Shown piece by piece: positions 9,773-18,830 of a stretch of 64,000 bases of DNA. Every line of letters starts with the position of its first letter. Position 1 is the stretch's first letter. The stretch is from an uncultured Prevotellaceae bacterium (lineage in GTDB: Bacteria; Bacteroidota; Bacteroidia; Bacteroidales; Bacteroidaceae): assembly GCA_947168395.1 (NCBI GenBank), contig CAMVLT010000003.1:62001-126000 (forward strand). The letters are read 5' to 3'. Position numbers and translations under genes: made by a program. A model generated the notes under the pieces. The model ran no database searches. It saw only the letters and a list, made by a program, of their open reading frames with translations, and was not told where the DNA came from.

Positions 9773-11563
9773 ATGAAACTATCAAGCATCAAATATATGG
9801 CCGTTGCCTCGCTGCTGACACTGGGTATGACCTCATGCGAGAAATACCTGGACAAGCCGACAGAGGACAACTACGTGGCCGACGGATACTACAAGACCGA
9901 CGCCCAGTGCCTGGCCGGAACAGCCTACCTGTACAACTCGCCCTGGTACGACTTCCAGCGCGGCTTCATCAAGGTGGGCGAGGTGTTCTCGGGCAACTAC
10001 TACTGGGGCAGCTCACCCTACATGTCGTTCACGCTGAACGGCTCCGACCAGGACCTCATCAACATGTCGTACTCGCTCTGGGCCGTCATCGCCCACTGCA
10101 ACACCGTCTATGACTACCTGAAGGCCAGCACGGCCAGCGAGGCTGTCAAGAACCAGTGCATGGGCGAGTGCCTGACGTGGAAGGCCATGGCCTACTTCTT
10201 CCTGGTACGCTCGTTCGGCGACATACCCATTGTACACAACACCTCCGAGGAACTGGCTGCCGGCACCTACAGCACGGCTCAGAAGGTGAAGCGTGCCGAT
10301 GTCTACGAGTACATCGTCATGACCCTGGAGGAGGCCATGCGCATACTGCCCAAGACCCCGTTGGAGAAGGGCCGCATAGACTACTACTCGGCCGAGGGCC
10401 TGCTGGCCAAGGTCTACCTGACCAAGGCCGGCGTGACGGGACAGCTCAGCAGCGAAGACCTGCAGAACGCTGCCAAGTATGCCAAGGACGTCATCGACAA
10501 CTCCGGACGCAGCCTGCTGCCTAACTACAGCGACGTCTTCCGCCTGCAGAACAACAAGAGCGAGGAGAGCCTCATCGCCTTCCGCTGGAGCTGCATCAAC
10601 GGCGAGTGGACGGCACAGAACACCCTGCAGAGCGACCTTATGGCCAACGGCTTCGACGAGTTCGGCGACCTCTGGGGGGGCTGGAACGGCATCTCCGTCG
10701 ACCTGCAGAACGCTTTCGGCGTTGACCTGACCACACAGTCGCCCGACACGTGGATCAACAACGTCGACACCCGTCTGAAGGCCACGATGATGCTGCCGGG
10801 CTTCAAGTACGAATACTTCTGGCAGGATCACGACATGGGTGGCGGCCAGCGTGGTTTCGACTACCTGAAGTTTATCTTCGACGACGTGTACAACCCCTCC
10901 GTCCAGGTCACCGACGGACAGATAGTCTGCCAGTCGGCCACCGGTTCCAACACCGTGAAGCACCTCTACGGCGACGACTACGACCACGTGACGGGCACCG
11001 GCCACAACGCCTCGCGCATGTCTTACAGCCTGGCCACCCACATCCTGCGCCTGTCTGACGTCTATCTGGTTTACGCCGAGGCCATGCTGGGTGCCAACCG
11101 CGCCACCACCACCAACAAGGACGCCCTCGACGCCTTCTACGCCGTGCGCCACCGCGCCGTGCCCAACTACGAGTATCCCACTTCGCTGTCGTGGAGCGAC
11201 GTCTGGAAGGAGCGCCGCCTGGAACTGGCCATGGAGGGCGACCGCTGGTACGACTTCGTCCGCGTGAGCTACTACGACCCCGACTTCTGCGTCAACGAAC
11301 TGATGAACCAGAAGCGCAACGCCCTGTGGAATGTCAGCGAAGCCTACCGCACCTACTACCAGACGGGTGCATGGCCCGGCGGCATCGCCTATGACGACCA
11401 GACGGCCAAGCCCACGGTGAACTCACTGATGAAGACCGACCCCGACACGGGCAAGCAGTACTTCTTCATGCCCTTCCCGAGCGAGGACGTAGTGTTCAAC
11501 CCCAATCTAGCTTCCAACGTGAACGGTGTGCATGTTGATGTGAGAGCAACCTACAGCTATTAA
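9773..11563 (+). CDS. SusD-family surface glycan-binding lipoprotein
   Basis: A 596-residue partner lid of the preceding SusC transporter, anchored on the outside of the outer membrane. I chose ATG 9773 because it gives a proper lipoprotein signal (MKLSSIKYMAVASLLTLGMTSC) with EKYLD after the cysteine, the classical SusD N-terminus. A GTG at 9728 and an ATG at 9740 lie in the same frame but would add a charged leader. TPR-like helical segments include the AEGLLAKVYLTKAG and WKERRLELAMEGDRWYDF motifs typical of the RagB/SusD family, and the C-terminus ends in the usual short YSY-type tail. Starch-like binding residues cannot be inferred, as mannan-type SusD proteins diverge at the sugar site. 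Confidence 0.95.
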   Translation: MKLSSIKYMAVASLLTLGMTSCEKYLDKPTEDNYVADGYYKTDAQCLAGTAYLYNSPWYDFQRGFIKVGEVFSGNYYWGSSPYMSFTLNGSDQDLINMSYSLWAVIAHCNTVYDYLKASTASEAVKNQCMGECLTWKAMAYFFLVRSFGDIPIVHNTSEELAAGTYSTAQKVKRADVYEYIVMTLEEAMRILPKTPLEKGRIDYYSAEGLLAKVYLTKAGVTGQLSSEDLQNAAKYAKDVIDNSGRSLLPNYSDVFRLQNNKSEESLIAFRWSCINGEWTAQNTLQSDLMANGFDEFGDLWGGWNGISVDLQNAFGVDLTTQSPDTWINNVDTRLKATMMLPGFKYEYFWQDHDMGGGQRGFDYLKFIFDDVYNPSVQVTDGQIVCQSATGSNTVKHLYGDDYDHVTGTGHNASRMSYSLATHILRLSDVYLVYAEAMLGANRATTTNKDALDAFYAVRHRAVPNYEYPTSLSWSDVWKERRLELAMEGDRWYDFVRVSYYDPDFCVNELMNQKRNALWNVSEAYRTYYQTGAWPGGIAYDDQTAKPTVNSLMKTDPDTGKQYFFMPFPSEDVVFNPNLASNVNGVHVDVRATYSY

Positions 11564-11582
11564 TCTTAAACAGAATCAGATT

Positions 11583-12977
11583 ATGAACAAGTATATCAAT
11601 AAAATAATTATACTGTCAATGGCTACGTGTGCCGTAGGTCTGACCTCCTGCAAGGACGAGCCTGACAAATACGAAACAACCAGCGGTAAGCCCGTGGTGA
11701 ACTACATACGCTGTCTGAGCAGCGAGGTAGTAGGACAGCAGGATGACGAGACGACGAAGTACACTAACGGTGAGTTGGTGGAGAGCGCCTACCCGTCGAG
11801 CACGCTCTGCCTCGTCGGTGAGAACCTGCGCAGCATTGTAAAGATTTTCTTCAACGACTTAGAGGCCAACCTGAACACCAGCTATACCACCGACAACACG
11901 CTGATTGTGAACGTGCCCGGCTCTGTACCCGGCAAGGTGAGCGACAAGATGTACCTCATCACGTCGGACAAGGACACAGTGAGCGTCGACTTCAAAGTCA
12001 TCATCTCGGCACCGAAGCTGGTATCCATGTCGTGCGAGTATGCCCCCAATGGCAGCACCGCCACCATTTATGGCAGCTACATCATTGACGACCCCGAAAA
12101 ACCGCTGACCGTTGTCTTCAAGGATGCCGCTGGACAGGATCTGCCTGCCAATGATGTCACCGTAGCCAGCGACTATGCCTCGGTTTCGTTCACCGTCCCT
12201 GAGGGGGCCGTCGAAGGCCCCATCAACGTTACTTCGGTCTACGGAACGGCCAAAGCACCCTTCCAATACTGCGACACCCGCGGCCTGCTGTTCGACTTCG
12301 ACGGTCAGACAGGTCTGGGCAACCACGGCTGGCACGACCGTGTCATCACCAGCGACGAGACTTCAATCACAGGTAAGTTCGTACAGCTTGGCGACGGCAC
12401 CGCCGCTCTGAGCGAAGATGCAGGCTGGGACGACGGCAATTTCTCGTTCGAGTACTGGTGCGGCTCCTGGGACACACCTCAGAATGTAGACTCAGGTGAA
12501 GGTATCGCTCTGAACAATCTGGTTGACTTCAGCAACTGGGAGAACATGTCACTGAAGTTCGAGATGTTCATCCCTAAGTCTTCGCCCTGGAAAGCTGGTG
12601 CCATGCAGATAGCCTTCGAAGGCTACGACCGCGTCACCATCTCGGGCAATCCCATCGACGGCTACTCTGGTGCCGTGGCTGGTGCCAACGCATGGATATT
12701 CAATGGCGAAAACGGCCAGGGCAACTACGGCCGTGCCCTGTACCGCCCTTGGACTACTACGGGTAGCTTCGACACGAACGACGAGTGGATTACCGTTACC
12801 ATCCCCTTGAACAACTTCATCTACGACAAGGATGGCGGCACCACAGGTGTAGAGACTCCTAAGTCGGCCGCCGACTTCGCCAGCCTTACCTTCTTCGTCA
12901 TGGGTGGTGGCATCAAAGGCGAGGCCTGCACACCTTGGATTAAGATTGACAACATCCGTGCCGTGCCTAACAAGTAA
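11583..12977 (+). CDS. Surface glycan-binding lipoprotein (SGBP-B type)
   Basis: A 464-residue lipoprotein encoded 19 bases after susD, in the position of a surface glycan-binding protein. The lipobox GLTSC is followed by KDEPDKYE, whose acidic residues match the surface-export signal of Bacteroidota lipoproteins. Residues ~35-235 look like two IPT/TIG-type Ig folds (SSTLCLVGENLRSIVKIFFND, then PNGSTATIYGSYI). Residues ~240-464 form an aromatic-rich beta-sandwich with repeated tryptophans (GNHGWHDR, YWCGSWDTPQ, NAWIFNGENG), resembling the C-terminal glycan-binding domain of xyloglucan SGBP-B proteins. Proposed role: capture mannan at the surface and pass it to SusC/D. No catalytic motif is visible. 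Confidence 0.82.
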   Translation: MNKYINKIIILSMATCAVGLTSCKDEPDKYETTSGKPVVNYIRCLSSEVVGQQDDETTKYTNGELVESAYPSSTLCLVGENLRSIVKIFFNDLEANLNTSYTTDNTLIVNVPGSVPGKVSDKMYLITSDKDTVSVDFKVIISAPKLVSMSCEYAPNGSTATIYGSYIIDDPEKPLTVVFKDAAGQDLPANDVTVASDYASVSFTVPEGAVEGPINVTSVYGTAKAPFQYCDTRGLLFDFDGQTGLGNHGWHDRVITSDETSITGKFVQLGDGTAALSEDAGWDDGNFSFEYWCGSWDTPQNVDSGEGIALNNLVDFSNWENMSLKFEMFIPKSSPWKAGAMQIAFEGYDRVTISGNPIDGYSGAVAGANAWIFNGENGQGNYGRALYRPWTTTGSFDTNDEWITVTIPLNNFIYDKDGGTTGVETPKSAADFASLTFFVMGGGIKGEACTPWIKIDNIRAVPNK

Positions 12978-13019
12978 AGGTAAAAAAGTAAAAAGGTAAA
13001 ATAGTAAATCAGAACTGTT
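12976..13019 (+). repeat. Intercistronic 8-bp repeat GTAAAAAR
   Basis: The spacer between the two SGBP genes reads as GTAAAG, GTAAAAAA, GTAAAAAG, GTAAAATA, GTAAAT, about four 8-bp units. The TAA stop of the first SGBP gene lies in the first unit. Confidence 0.6.
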
Positions 13020-15488
13020 ATGAAGAACTTAAAGAGTATATTCGCACTGTTGGTGATAGGGCTCATGGGTCTGTCGCTGACAGGCTGCGGCGAAGATGAC
13101 TTGGACACCAACCAGTATAAGGGTGGCGTCAGTCTGAATGCCTACGGTCCCAACCCCGTCATGCGTGGCGGCATGTTGCGCTTCGTCGGCAGTAACCTCG
13201 ACCAGATAGCCAGTATCGAAATTCCCGGTGTCAGCCCCATCACCTCCATTGACGTAGTGAAGGCCGGCATACCCTCTGAAATCCGCATTACCGTTCCCAA
13301 GGACGGCCCCACGGAAGGTATCATTACCCTGACCAGCAAGTCGGGCGAAGTGCTCAACACCGTGAGCGCACTGGCTTTCGAGGAGCCTATCGAGATTGTG
13401 GGCTTCAGCCCCGCCTCGGCCATGCCTGGCGAAGTCATCAAAATTGAGGGCGACTACCTGAACCTCATCCATTCGCTTGCCTTTGCTGACGGTGTGATTG
13501 TGAGAGAGAAGAATTTTGAGAGCCACGACCGCTACGCCATTACCGTCAAAGTGCCCGAAGAGGCCAAGACGGGCAAACTGGAACTCTACACAGCCGACCT
13601 GACCACTCTGGACACGGAGTCGGGCGACGAACTGGAATACCAAATTCTACAGACCGAGAAAGCACTGGAGATTGGTGTGCCCACCACGTCCAAGATTGCC
13701 TCGCCCCGAGGTACTGCTGAAGCTCAGGGCACAATAACCGCCAAGGCTGGTGAGACTATCACCATCAGCGGTACCTATTATAATATGGTACAGGCCATCA
13801 TGGCGGGCGGCTATCTGGTTACCGAGCTGAATGTCAGCGATGATGGCAAGACCATCAACTTCACCCTGCCCGCCGAGGCTGGCGATGGTGAAATCATGCT
13901 TGTCTGCAAATCTTCCGTTGAGGTGCCTATCGGCACACTCGTTACCGTGAAGCCCACCAACTGCGTAGCTACTCCGAATCCTGTGAAGGCTGGTCAGACC
14001 CTACAGATTGATGGCAATGACATGGAGGTGGTTGTCGACGTTATATTTGCCGACAGCAAGGGCGAGTTTGTGCTCAGCAACAACCCGAACATCATCAATA
14101 CCATTCAGGCATACGCAGTCATCGTTCCTGAGGCTGCCACCGAGGGTAACCTCAAGCTGGCAATGGCCAACGGCGAACTCATCGACGTGCCCTTCACGCT
14201 GGTGAAGCCCGTTGCAACAGGCTATGATAATGCTACCGTAAGTGCTGGTGGTGTACTGACCATTCAGGGTAAAGACCTCGACCTGGTGAAGAAGGTACAA
14301 TTTGGCGAAGGTAGTGATATCGTGGAAATTGAGAATGCTACTTCCGAGTCTGTCGTCCTCACCATCCCCATGAATGCCAAGAGCGGTAAGCCGACGCTGA
14401 TATTGGCCAACGGTGCCAGTTATGAAGCTCCCGAGCTGAACATCAGCGAAGCCCTGTTCTGCTATGCCACTGCACTGCCCGCTGAGGACGCCGAACTGAA
14501 GGCTGGCGAATCGCTGACGCTGAACATTGCCAACGGCGACAAACTGACGGGTGTGCAGATTGACGGCAACGACTGCCAGTTTGTACTGGTGAAGGAGAAT
14601 ACCGAGGTCATTATCGCTATCTCCGATAAGGCAAAGAAAGGTTCCAAGGTCCGTCTGATTTCGTCGAACGGTGAAATCACCTACACCATCGACTTCATTC
14701 CTAACACCGAGGTAACCACCGTACTCTGGACGGGAGCTGCCGATCTGGCAGGATGGTCGTGGAACTGGCAGATAGGCGACGGCGCTCAGGGTGCCAGCAA
14801 TCCCAAGATGTTCGCCGAGATGGACTTGCAGGAGGGCGATGTCATCCGCCTCTACCTGACTGCCTACAACGACTGGTGGCAGGTACAGTTCTTCGACGGC
14901 CACTGGGGAGGTCAGACCGAGATTGGCAATGCTACTGGCCTGAACAACGGCAACAACATCAACTCCGGCATTTACAATCTGGCCGAGCACGACGGTGCCA
15001 TCGAGATTCCTGTCACCGCCACGCTGAAGGAACAGCTGACCACGCTGAACGACTGGGGCTACTGCTGGATTCTGCAGGGCGAAGGTGTCGTTGTCACCAA
15101 GATTGCCGTGACCCATTATACCAGCCTTGAGACAACTGTATGGACTGGCGAGGCTGTGGCCGATGACTGGGGCAACCAGCCCTATATCCTTAGCGATGGC
15201 GGCATCGAGTTGTTAGCGGCTGGCATGAAGATTGGCTCTATTATCAGGGTCTACATCACCCCCACGCAAGACAGTTGGAACTGCCAGATTGTTGACGGAC
15301 ACTGGGGACCGACGTTCGCCGGTTGCGACTTCAATCAGGGTAACTGGAATCTGGCCGACCACAACGGAGCTTTGGAGCTGACGGTGGACGAAGCCGTCTA
15401 CAACGCTATCACTACCGTCGGTGGATGGGGAGGCTCGTTCATCCTCAATGGCGACAATGTTATCTGTACTAAAGTGACCATAGAATAA
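13020..15488 (+). CDS. Large modular surface glycan-binding lipoprotein with duplicated C-terminal domain
   Basis: An 822-residue lipoprotein (lipobox SLTGC followed by GEDDLD, an acidic surface-export signature). Roughly residues 35-560 are a string of about six Ig-like IPT/TIG modules, each with a version of the pattern PNPVMRGGMLRFVGSNL / PGEVIKIEGDYLNL / AGETITISGTYYN / AGQTLQIDGNDM / AGGVLTIQGKDL. The C-terminus is a tandem duplication: residues ~563-698 and ~702-822 both start with TTVxWTG, both contain a W(N/Q)CQ-or-WWQVQ strand followed by GHWG, and both contain YNLAEHDGA or WNLADHNGA. These aromatic, strand-rich copies look like carbohydrate-binding domains on a long Ig stalk. No enzyme motif is seen. 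The gene sits between the first SGBP and the GH5 gene and is likely the outermost mannan-capturing protein. Confidence 0.8.
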   Translation: MKNLKSIFALLVIGLMGLSLTGCGEDDLDTNQYKGGVSLNAYGPNPVMRGGMLRFVGSNLDQIASIEIPGVSPITSIDVVKAGIPSEIRITVPKDGPTEGIITLTSKSGEVLNTVSALAFEEPIEIVGFSPASAMPGEVIKIEGDYLNLIHSLAFADGVIVREKNFESHDRYAITVKVPEEAKTGKLELYTADLTTLDTESGDELEYQILQTEKALEIGVPTTSKIASPRGTAEAQGTITAKAGETITISGTYYNMVQAIMAGGYLVTELNVSDDGKTINFTLPAEAGDGEIMLVCKSSVEVPIGTLVTVKPTNCVATPNPVKAGQTLQIDGNDMEVVVDVIFADSKGEFVLSNNPNIINTIQAYAVIVPEAATEGNLKLAMANGELIDVPFTLVKPVATGYDNATVSAGGVLTIQGKDLDLVKKVQFGEGSDIVEIENATSESVVLTIPMNAKSGKPTLILANGASYEAPELNISEALFCYATALPAEDAELKAGESLTLNIANGDKLTGVQIDGNDCQFVLVKENTEVIIAISDKAKKGSKVRLISSNGEITYTIDFIPNTEVTTVLWTGAADLAGWSWNWQIGDGAQGASNPKMFAEMDLQEGDVIRLYLTAYNDWWQVQFFDGHWGGQTEIGNATGLNNGNNINSGIYNLAEHDGAIEIPVTATLKEQLTTLNDWGYCWILQGEGVVVTKIAVTHYTSLETTVWTGEAVADDWGNQPYILSDGGIELLAAGMKIGSIIRVYITPTQDSWNCQIVDGHWGPTFAGCDFNQGNWNLADHNGALELTVDEAVYNAITTVGGWGGSFILNGDNVICTKVTIE

Positions 15489-15506
15489 TATTAACACGAA
15501 ACGATT

Positions 15507-17042
15507 ATGAAACTGAACAAAGTATTTAATACGCTGTCCGTCGCAGCTGTGGCTCTCTTAGCCACAGCCTGCGCCGACACCGACGCACAATATGACATTC
15601 CCGACGTGGCTGCTCCTGAGTATGTCTCAGCAGCACTGACGACAGAGAAGCCCATCTTCTTCGGTGAGACTACGGTGGAGGTCACCTTCGACAAGAACAT
15701 CAACTTCGCCACCAAGAACGCCAGCCAGATTACCATCAACGGTGCTCCTGTAGACAAGGCCCTCGTCAAGGGTTCCTCGAAAGTGCTGACCGTTACCAAG
15801 ACGGTGGACTTCTGCAACACATTGGCACTCCACATCCCCGCAGGACTGGTGTTGGGGCCGCAGCAGAAACCCTACAGCAAGGACATCGACGTCACCTTCA
15901 ACGTGAAGGCTAAGCCCAGCAACAATGCCACGGCCATGACCGCAAGGTTAGGCTGGGGCTGGAACCTGGGTAACCACTTCGACACCAGCGGCGATGCCAT
16001 CAGTCAGGGCTGGGGCTACTGGGATAAAGTGACCACAATGACCGATGCTCCCTTCCAGCGTCTGGCAGGGGCTGGTGCCAAGACGGTGCGCATACCGACC
16101 ACATGGACCGACCACATGGACGACGGATACGTCATCAGTGCCGACTATCTCAATGAAGTGGCCGGGGTTGTCGACAAGGCCATTGCCGCTGGCATGAACG
16201 TCATCCTGAATACCCACCACGACTCGTTCGAGACCGACTTAGGCAATGCTGCCGAGGATATAGAGGTGGCCGCCAAGGACTCTACCATCATCGTCGAACT
16301 GTGGAAGCAGGTAGCTACCCGCTTTGCTACCTACGGCGACCAGCTCATCTTCGAGACCTTCAACGAGATTCATGCCGGCGACAACTGGGGTGGCGGCACC
16401 GATGCTGAGTACGACCTGCTGAACAAGTGGAACCAGTATGCCGTAGATGCCATACGTGCTACTGGCGGCAATAACCAGAGCCGATGGATTGGCGTTGCCG
16501 GCTATGCTGCCAACATCGACCTCACCATCCAGCACCTGGTACTGCCCAGCGACCCTGCCAACCGCATTATGGTAGGCGTACACAGCTACGACCCCTACAA
16601 CTTCTGCACACAGCCCTATGCCAATGGGGCCGAGAAGGCTCCTATGTGGGGACACACGTCCAACGCCTCCGGTGCCGACGAACTGGCCGTCATCAGCCAG
16701 CTCTACAAGCTACGTCAGACCTACATCGAGAACGACATCCCCTGCTATTTGGGCGAGTACGGCTGCGTACTCAGAAAGACAAGCGCCGAGAATGCCTTCC
16801 GCAGCTACTATCTTGAGTTCTTCTGCCGCGCAGCCAACATGGCTTGCATTCCCATGTTCATTTGGGACAACAATACCAAGCAGGACCAGGACGGCGAGAG
16901 TTTCGGCTACATCGACCACGAAAACGGTAACTGGCTAAACGACAGCGAGACTCTGGTTCCCATGATGGTCAAAGCCTGTACCAGTACCGACGAGTCCTAC
17001 AGCTTCCAGAGCATCTGGAGTAAGGCTCCGGCAACATACTAA
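15507..17042 (+). CDS. GH5 endo-beta-mannanase/glucanase lipoprotein
   Basis: A 511-residue GH5 enzyme, predicted to be the surface endo-hydrolase of the locus. The lipobox LATAC is followed by ADTDAQ (partly acidic, compatible with surface export). Residues ~38-130 are an SbsA-type Ig domain (FGETTVEVTFDKNINF). The catalytic domain starts near residue 145 with GWGWNLGNHFDT and continues with VRIPTTW, ILNTHHD, the acid/base Glu287 in FETFNEIH, GVHSYDPY and the nucleophile Glu417 in YLGEYG. The pattern resembles GH5 subfamilies 2/4 that include endoglucanases and mannanases; substrate as beta-mannan or glucomannan is inferred from the GH26/GH130 context. It follows the 822-residue SGBP gene after 18 bases. 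Confidence 0.88.
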   Translation: MKLNKVFNTLSVAAVALLATACADTDAQYDIPDVAAPEYVSAALTTEKPIFFGETTVEVTFDKNINFATKNASQITINGAPVDKALVKGSSKVLTVTKTVDFCNTLALHIPAGLVLGPQQKPYSKDIDVTFNVKAKPSNNATAMTARLGWGWNLGNHFDTSGDAISQGWGYWDKVTTMTDAPFQRLAGAGAKTVRIPTTWTDHMDDGYVISADYLNEVAGVVDKAIAAGMNVILNTHHDSFETDLGNAAEDIEVAAKDSTIIVELWKQVATRFATYGDQLIFETFNEIHAGDNWGGGTDAEYDLLNKWNQYAVDAIRATGGNNQSRWIGVAGYAANIDLTIQHLVLPSDPANRIMVGVHSYDPYNFCTQPYANGAEKAPMWGHTSNASGADELAVISQLYKLRQTYIENDIPCYLGEYGCVLRKTSAENAFRSYYLEFFCRAANMACIPMFIWDNNTKQDQDGESFGYIDHENGNWLNDSETLVPMMVKACTSTDESYSFQSIWSKAPATY

Positions 17043-17093
17043 GTGAGAAGTGAAAAGTGAGAAGTGAAAAGTACTTCTCACTTTTTCACTTGG
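17043..17093 (+). repeat. Intercistronic heptamer repeat GTGARAA with inverted half
   Basis: Directly after the GH5 stop the spacer reads GTGAGAA, GTGAAAA, GTGAGAA, GTGAAAA, GT and then its approximate inverted complement ACTTCTCACTTTTTCACTT. It therefore consists of four 7-bp units that can also fold as a hairpin between the GH5 and GH26 genes. Confidence 0.7.
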
Positions 17094-17102
17094 AAACATA
17101 TT

Positions 17103-18242
17103 ATGAAAAAACTTATAACCCTTATCGCTGCGGCACTGCTCATAGCAGCCTGTAGCAACAAGCAGAAGCCTAAGGAGCCAATGGCCGACACTGGGCGCAC
17201 ACAGCGGACAGAGAACCTGTTAGTCAACCTCAAGGCTCTATGCGACTCTGCAGTATTCATGTTCGGCCACCATGACGATACCGTCTACGGCATTGGCTGG
17301 GCTTTCGACAATGATCGAAGCGACGTTCTGAGTGTTTGCGGCGACCGCCCTGCCCTGCTCAGCTTTGACTTGGGACACTTGGAGCTGGGCGACTCCGTCA
17401 ACCTCGACGGCGTACCCTTCAGCCGTATGCGGCAGGAAATCATCAGCCACTTCGACCATGGCGGCATGGTCACCCTGTCGTGGCACCTCAACAATCCGCT
17501 CACCGGTGGCACCTCGTGGGTAGAATCTACCCCTTCAGAGGAAAGTCACGAGGGGGCCGTAGCTGCCGTATTGGATGGTGGACAGAAGCATCAGCTGTTT
17601 CTATCTTGGCTCGACCGTGTGGCCGATTTCCTCAACTCGTTAGTGACGCCCTATGGAATCCATGTCCCCGTCTTGTTCCGTCCCTGGCACGAGCATACCG
17701 GCTCCTGGTTCTGGTGGGGACAGCAGCACTGCACCGCCCAACAGTACAAGGCCCTGTGGCAGCTCACCGTCAGCCGACTCCGTGAACAGGGGGTGGTCAA
17801 TGCTCTCTACGCCTACTCACCAGGCACCGAAGCCGATGGCGACCCGAAGAAATACTTAGAACGATACCCTGGCGACGACATCATCGACCTCATGGGCATC
17901 GACTGCTATTGTCAGGAGGGCGATGTAGCCAACTATGCTGCCAACCTCGACCGCAACCTGGCCACCGTCTGTGCAGTTGCAAAGCAGCACCACAAGGCAG
18001 CGGCCTTGACCGAGACCGGTTTCGAAGGCATTAAGACCGACGACTGGTGGACCGCCACCCTCGCTCCCGTCCTCAGCCGCCACCCCTTGAGCTACGTTCT
18101 CGTCTGGCGTAACGCCCACGACAAGCCTGGCCACTTCTTCGCCCCATACCCCGGCCACCCGTCCGCCAGTGACTTCGTCCGCTTCTACAACGCTCCCGAA
18201 ACCCTGTTCCTACGCGACGTGAACGCTCTCTACCTCCAATAA
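17103..18242 (+). CDS. GH26 beta-mannanase lipoprotein, second copy
   Basis: A 379-residue GH26 enzyme ending the rightward arm. I chose ATG 17103 because it opens a lipoprotein signal (MKKLITLIAAALLIAAC); an upstream in-frame ATG at 17064 lies in the heptamer-repeat spacer. Glu197 in PWHEHTGSWFWWG is the acid/base and Glu304 in ALTETGFEG the nucleophile. After the lipidated Cys the sequence is SNKQKPKE without an acidic cluster, so a periplasmic location is inferred, as for the leftward GH26. The two GH26 proteins are diverged paralogues, suggesting split tasks such as oligosaccharide trimming versus mannobiose release. Confidence 0.92.
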   Translation: MKKLITLIAAALLIAACSNKQKPKEPMADTGRTQRTENLLVNLKALCDSAVFMFGHHDDTVYGIGWAFDNDRSDVLSVCGDRPALLSFDLGHLELGDSVNLDGVPFSRMRQEIISHFDHGGMVTLSWHLNNPLTGGTSWVESTPSEESHEGAVAAVLDGGQKHQLFLSWLDRVADFLNSLVTPYGIHVPVLFRPWHEHTGSWFWWGQQHCTAQQYKALWQLTVSRLREQGVVNALYAYSPGTEADGDPKKYLERYPGDDIIDLMGIDCYCQEGDVANYAANLDRNLATVCAVAKQHHKAAALTETGFEGIKTDDWWTATLAPVLSRHPLSYVLVWRNAHDKPGHFFAPYPGHPSASDFVRFYNAPETLFLRDVNALYLQ

Positions 18243-18282
18243 TTTCTTCCTTCTTTTAGAATTGTTTTTCATTCAGAGTAAC

Positions 18283-18386
18283 GTAACCATCCCACTTTCA
18301 GCGTTCCTCTAAACTTTAGCGGCATCACCCATTGATTGTGTGATGCCGCTAACCTGCATTGCAGGTAAACTTGTGTAACCATCCCA
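18283..18386. repeat. REP/MITE-like hairpin element bounded by 12-bp direct repeats
   Basis: GTAACCATCCCA occurs at 18283-18294 and again at 18375-18386. Between them lie a 12-bp perfect stem (18317-18328 with 18340-18351, 11-base loop) and, immediately after it, the near-perfect palindrome ACCTGCATTGCAGGT (18352-18366). The layout fits a small non-autonomous element; the 12-bp stem may also act as a terminator for the mannan operon. Confidence 0.5.
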
Positions 18387-18394
18387 AGTCCAAC

Positions 18395-18830
18395 GAAAAC
18401 TACAGAACTATAGTTGTTATTGTTACTAATAAACTTCTTTCCGTCTTTGATATAGACTCCGCTGGCAGGCTTCGTCCCGATTTGCCGTCCCTGCAGGTCG
18501 AAGTAACGGTTGGTGCCGTCGGCCTCGACGGTGCGGATGACGGGACTGATGGCAGTACCCTGGCCGTCGGGGAGGTCGCCCACAAAGTGGTCTATCGGGA
18601 AAGCTTCTACCGCGCCTGTCTCTATTTCGTCGGCGGCACCGGTGAAGGTGTACATGGGCGTGAAGGTGTCGACGTCATAGGTGTCTGCGGTCTGGAAGTA
18701 TGCGCGGAAGGTTTCTATCCAGGACTGTCGGGGATTGTTGTCGGCCACGCGGCAGTGCTGCCACAGACCGTCGCTGCGCATACCATAGGCGTGCAGCGGC
18801 TCGGCATCCACACTGACAAAGAGCTGCCCC
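18395..18830 (-). pseudogene. C-terminal remnant of a Prevotella-type surface protein
   Basis: Read leftward, this stretch encodes a coherent C-terminus: WQHCRVADNNPRQSWIETF, FRAYFQT, then DGTNRYFDLQGRQIG and GVYIKDGKKF. The RAYF and YFDLQGR...GVYIxDGKK patterns are typical of the C-termini of secreted Prevotella proteins. There is no N-terminal part: translation upstream of about 18830 is the antisense of an AraC gene. It is therefore an inverted fragment of a lost gene. The normal stop after the GKKF tail also appears to be missing; the frame continues through the hairpin element to 18269. Confidence 0.6.

Noticed and set aside
10013..11152. Long minus-strand open frame opposite susD
   Set aside because: Val/Leu/Gly-rich shadow caused by C-ending codons of susD; no start context or family motif.
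17064..17102. Upstream start for the second GH26
   Set aside because: It would place 13 residues encoded by the heptamer repeat before a perfect lipoprotein signal.
18359..18825. Open frame continuous with the AraC fragment on the plus strand
   Set aside because: Translation is low in family resemblance and is antisense to a convincing surface-protein C-terminus; treated as an accidental open frame.
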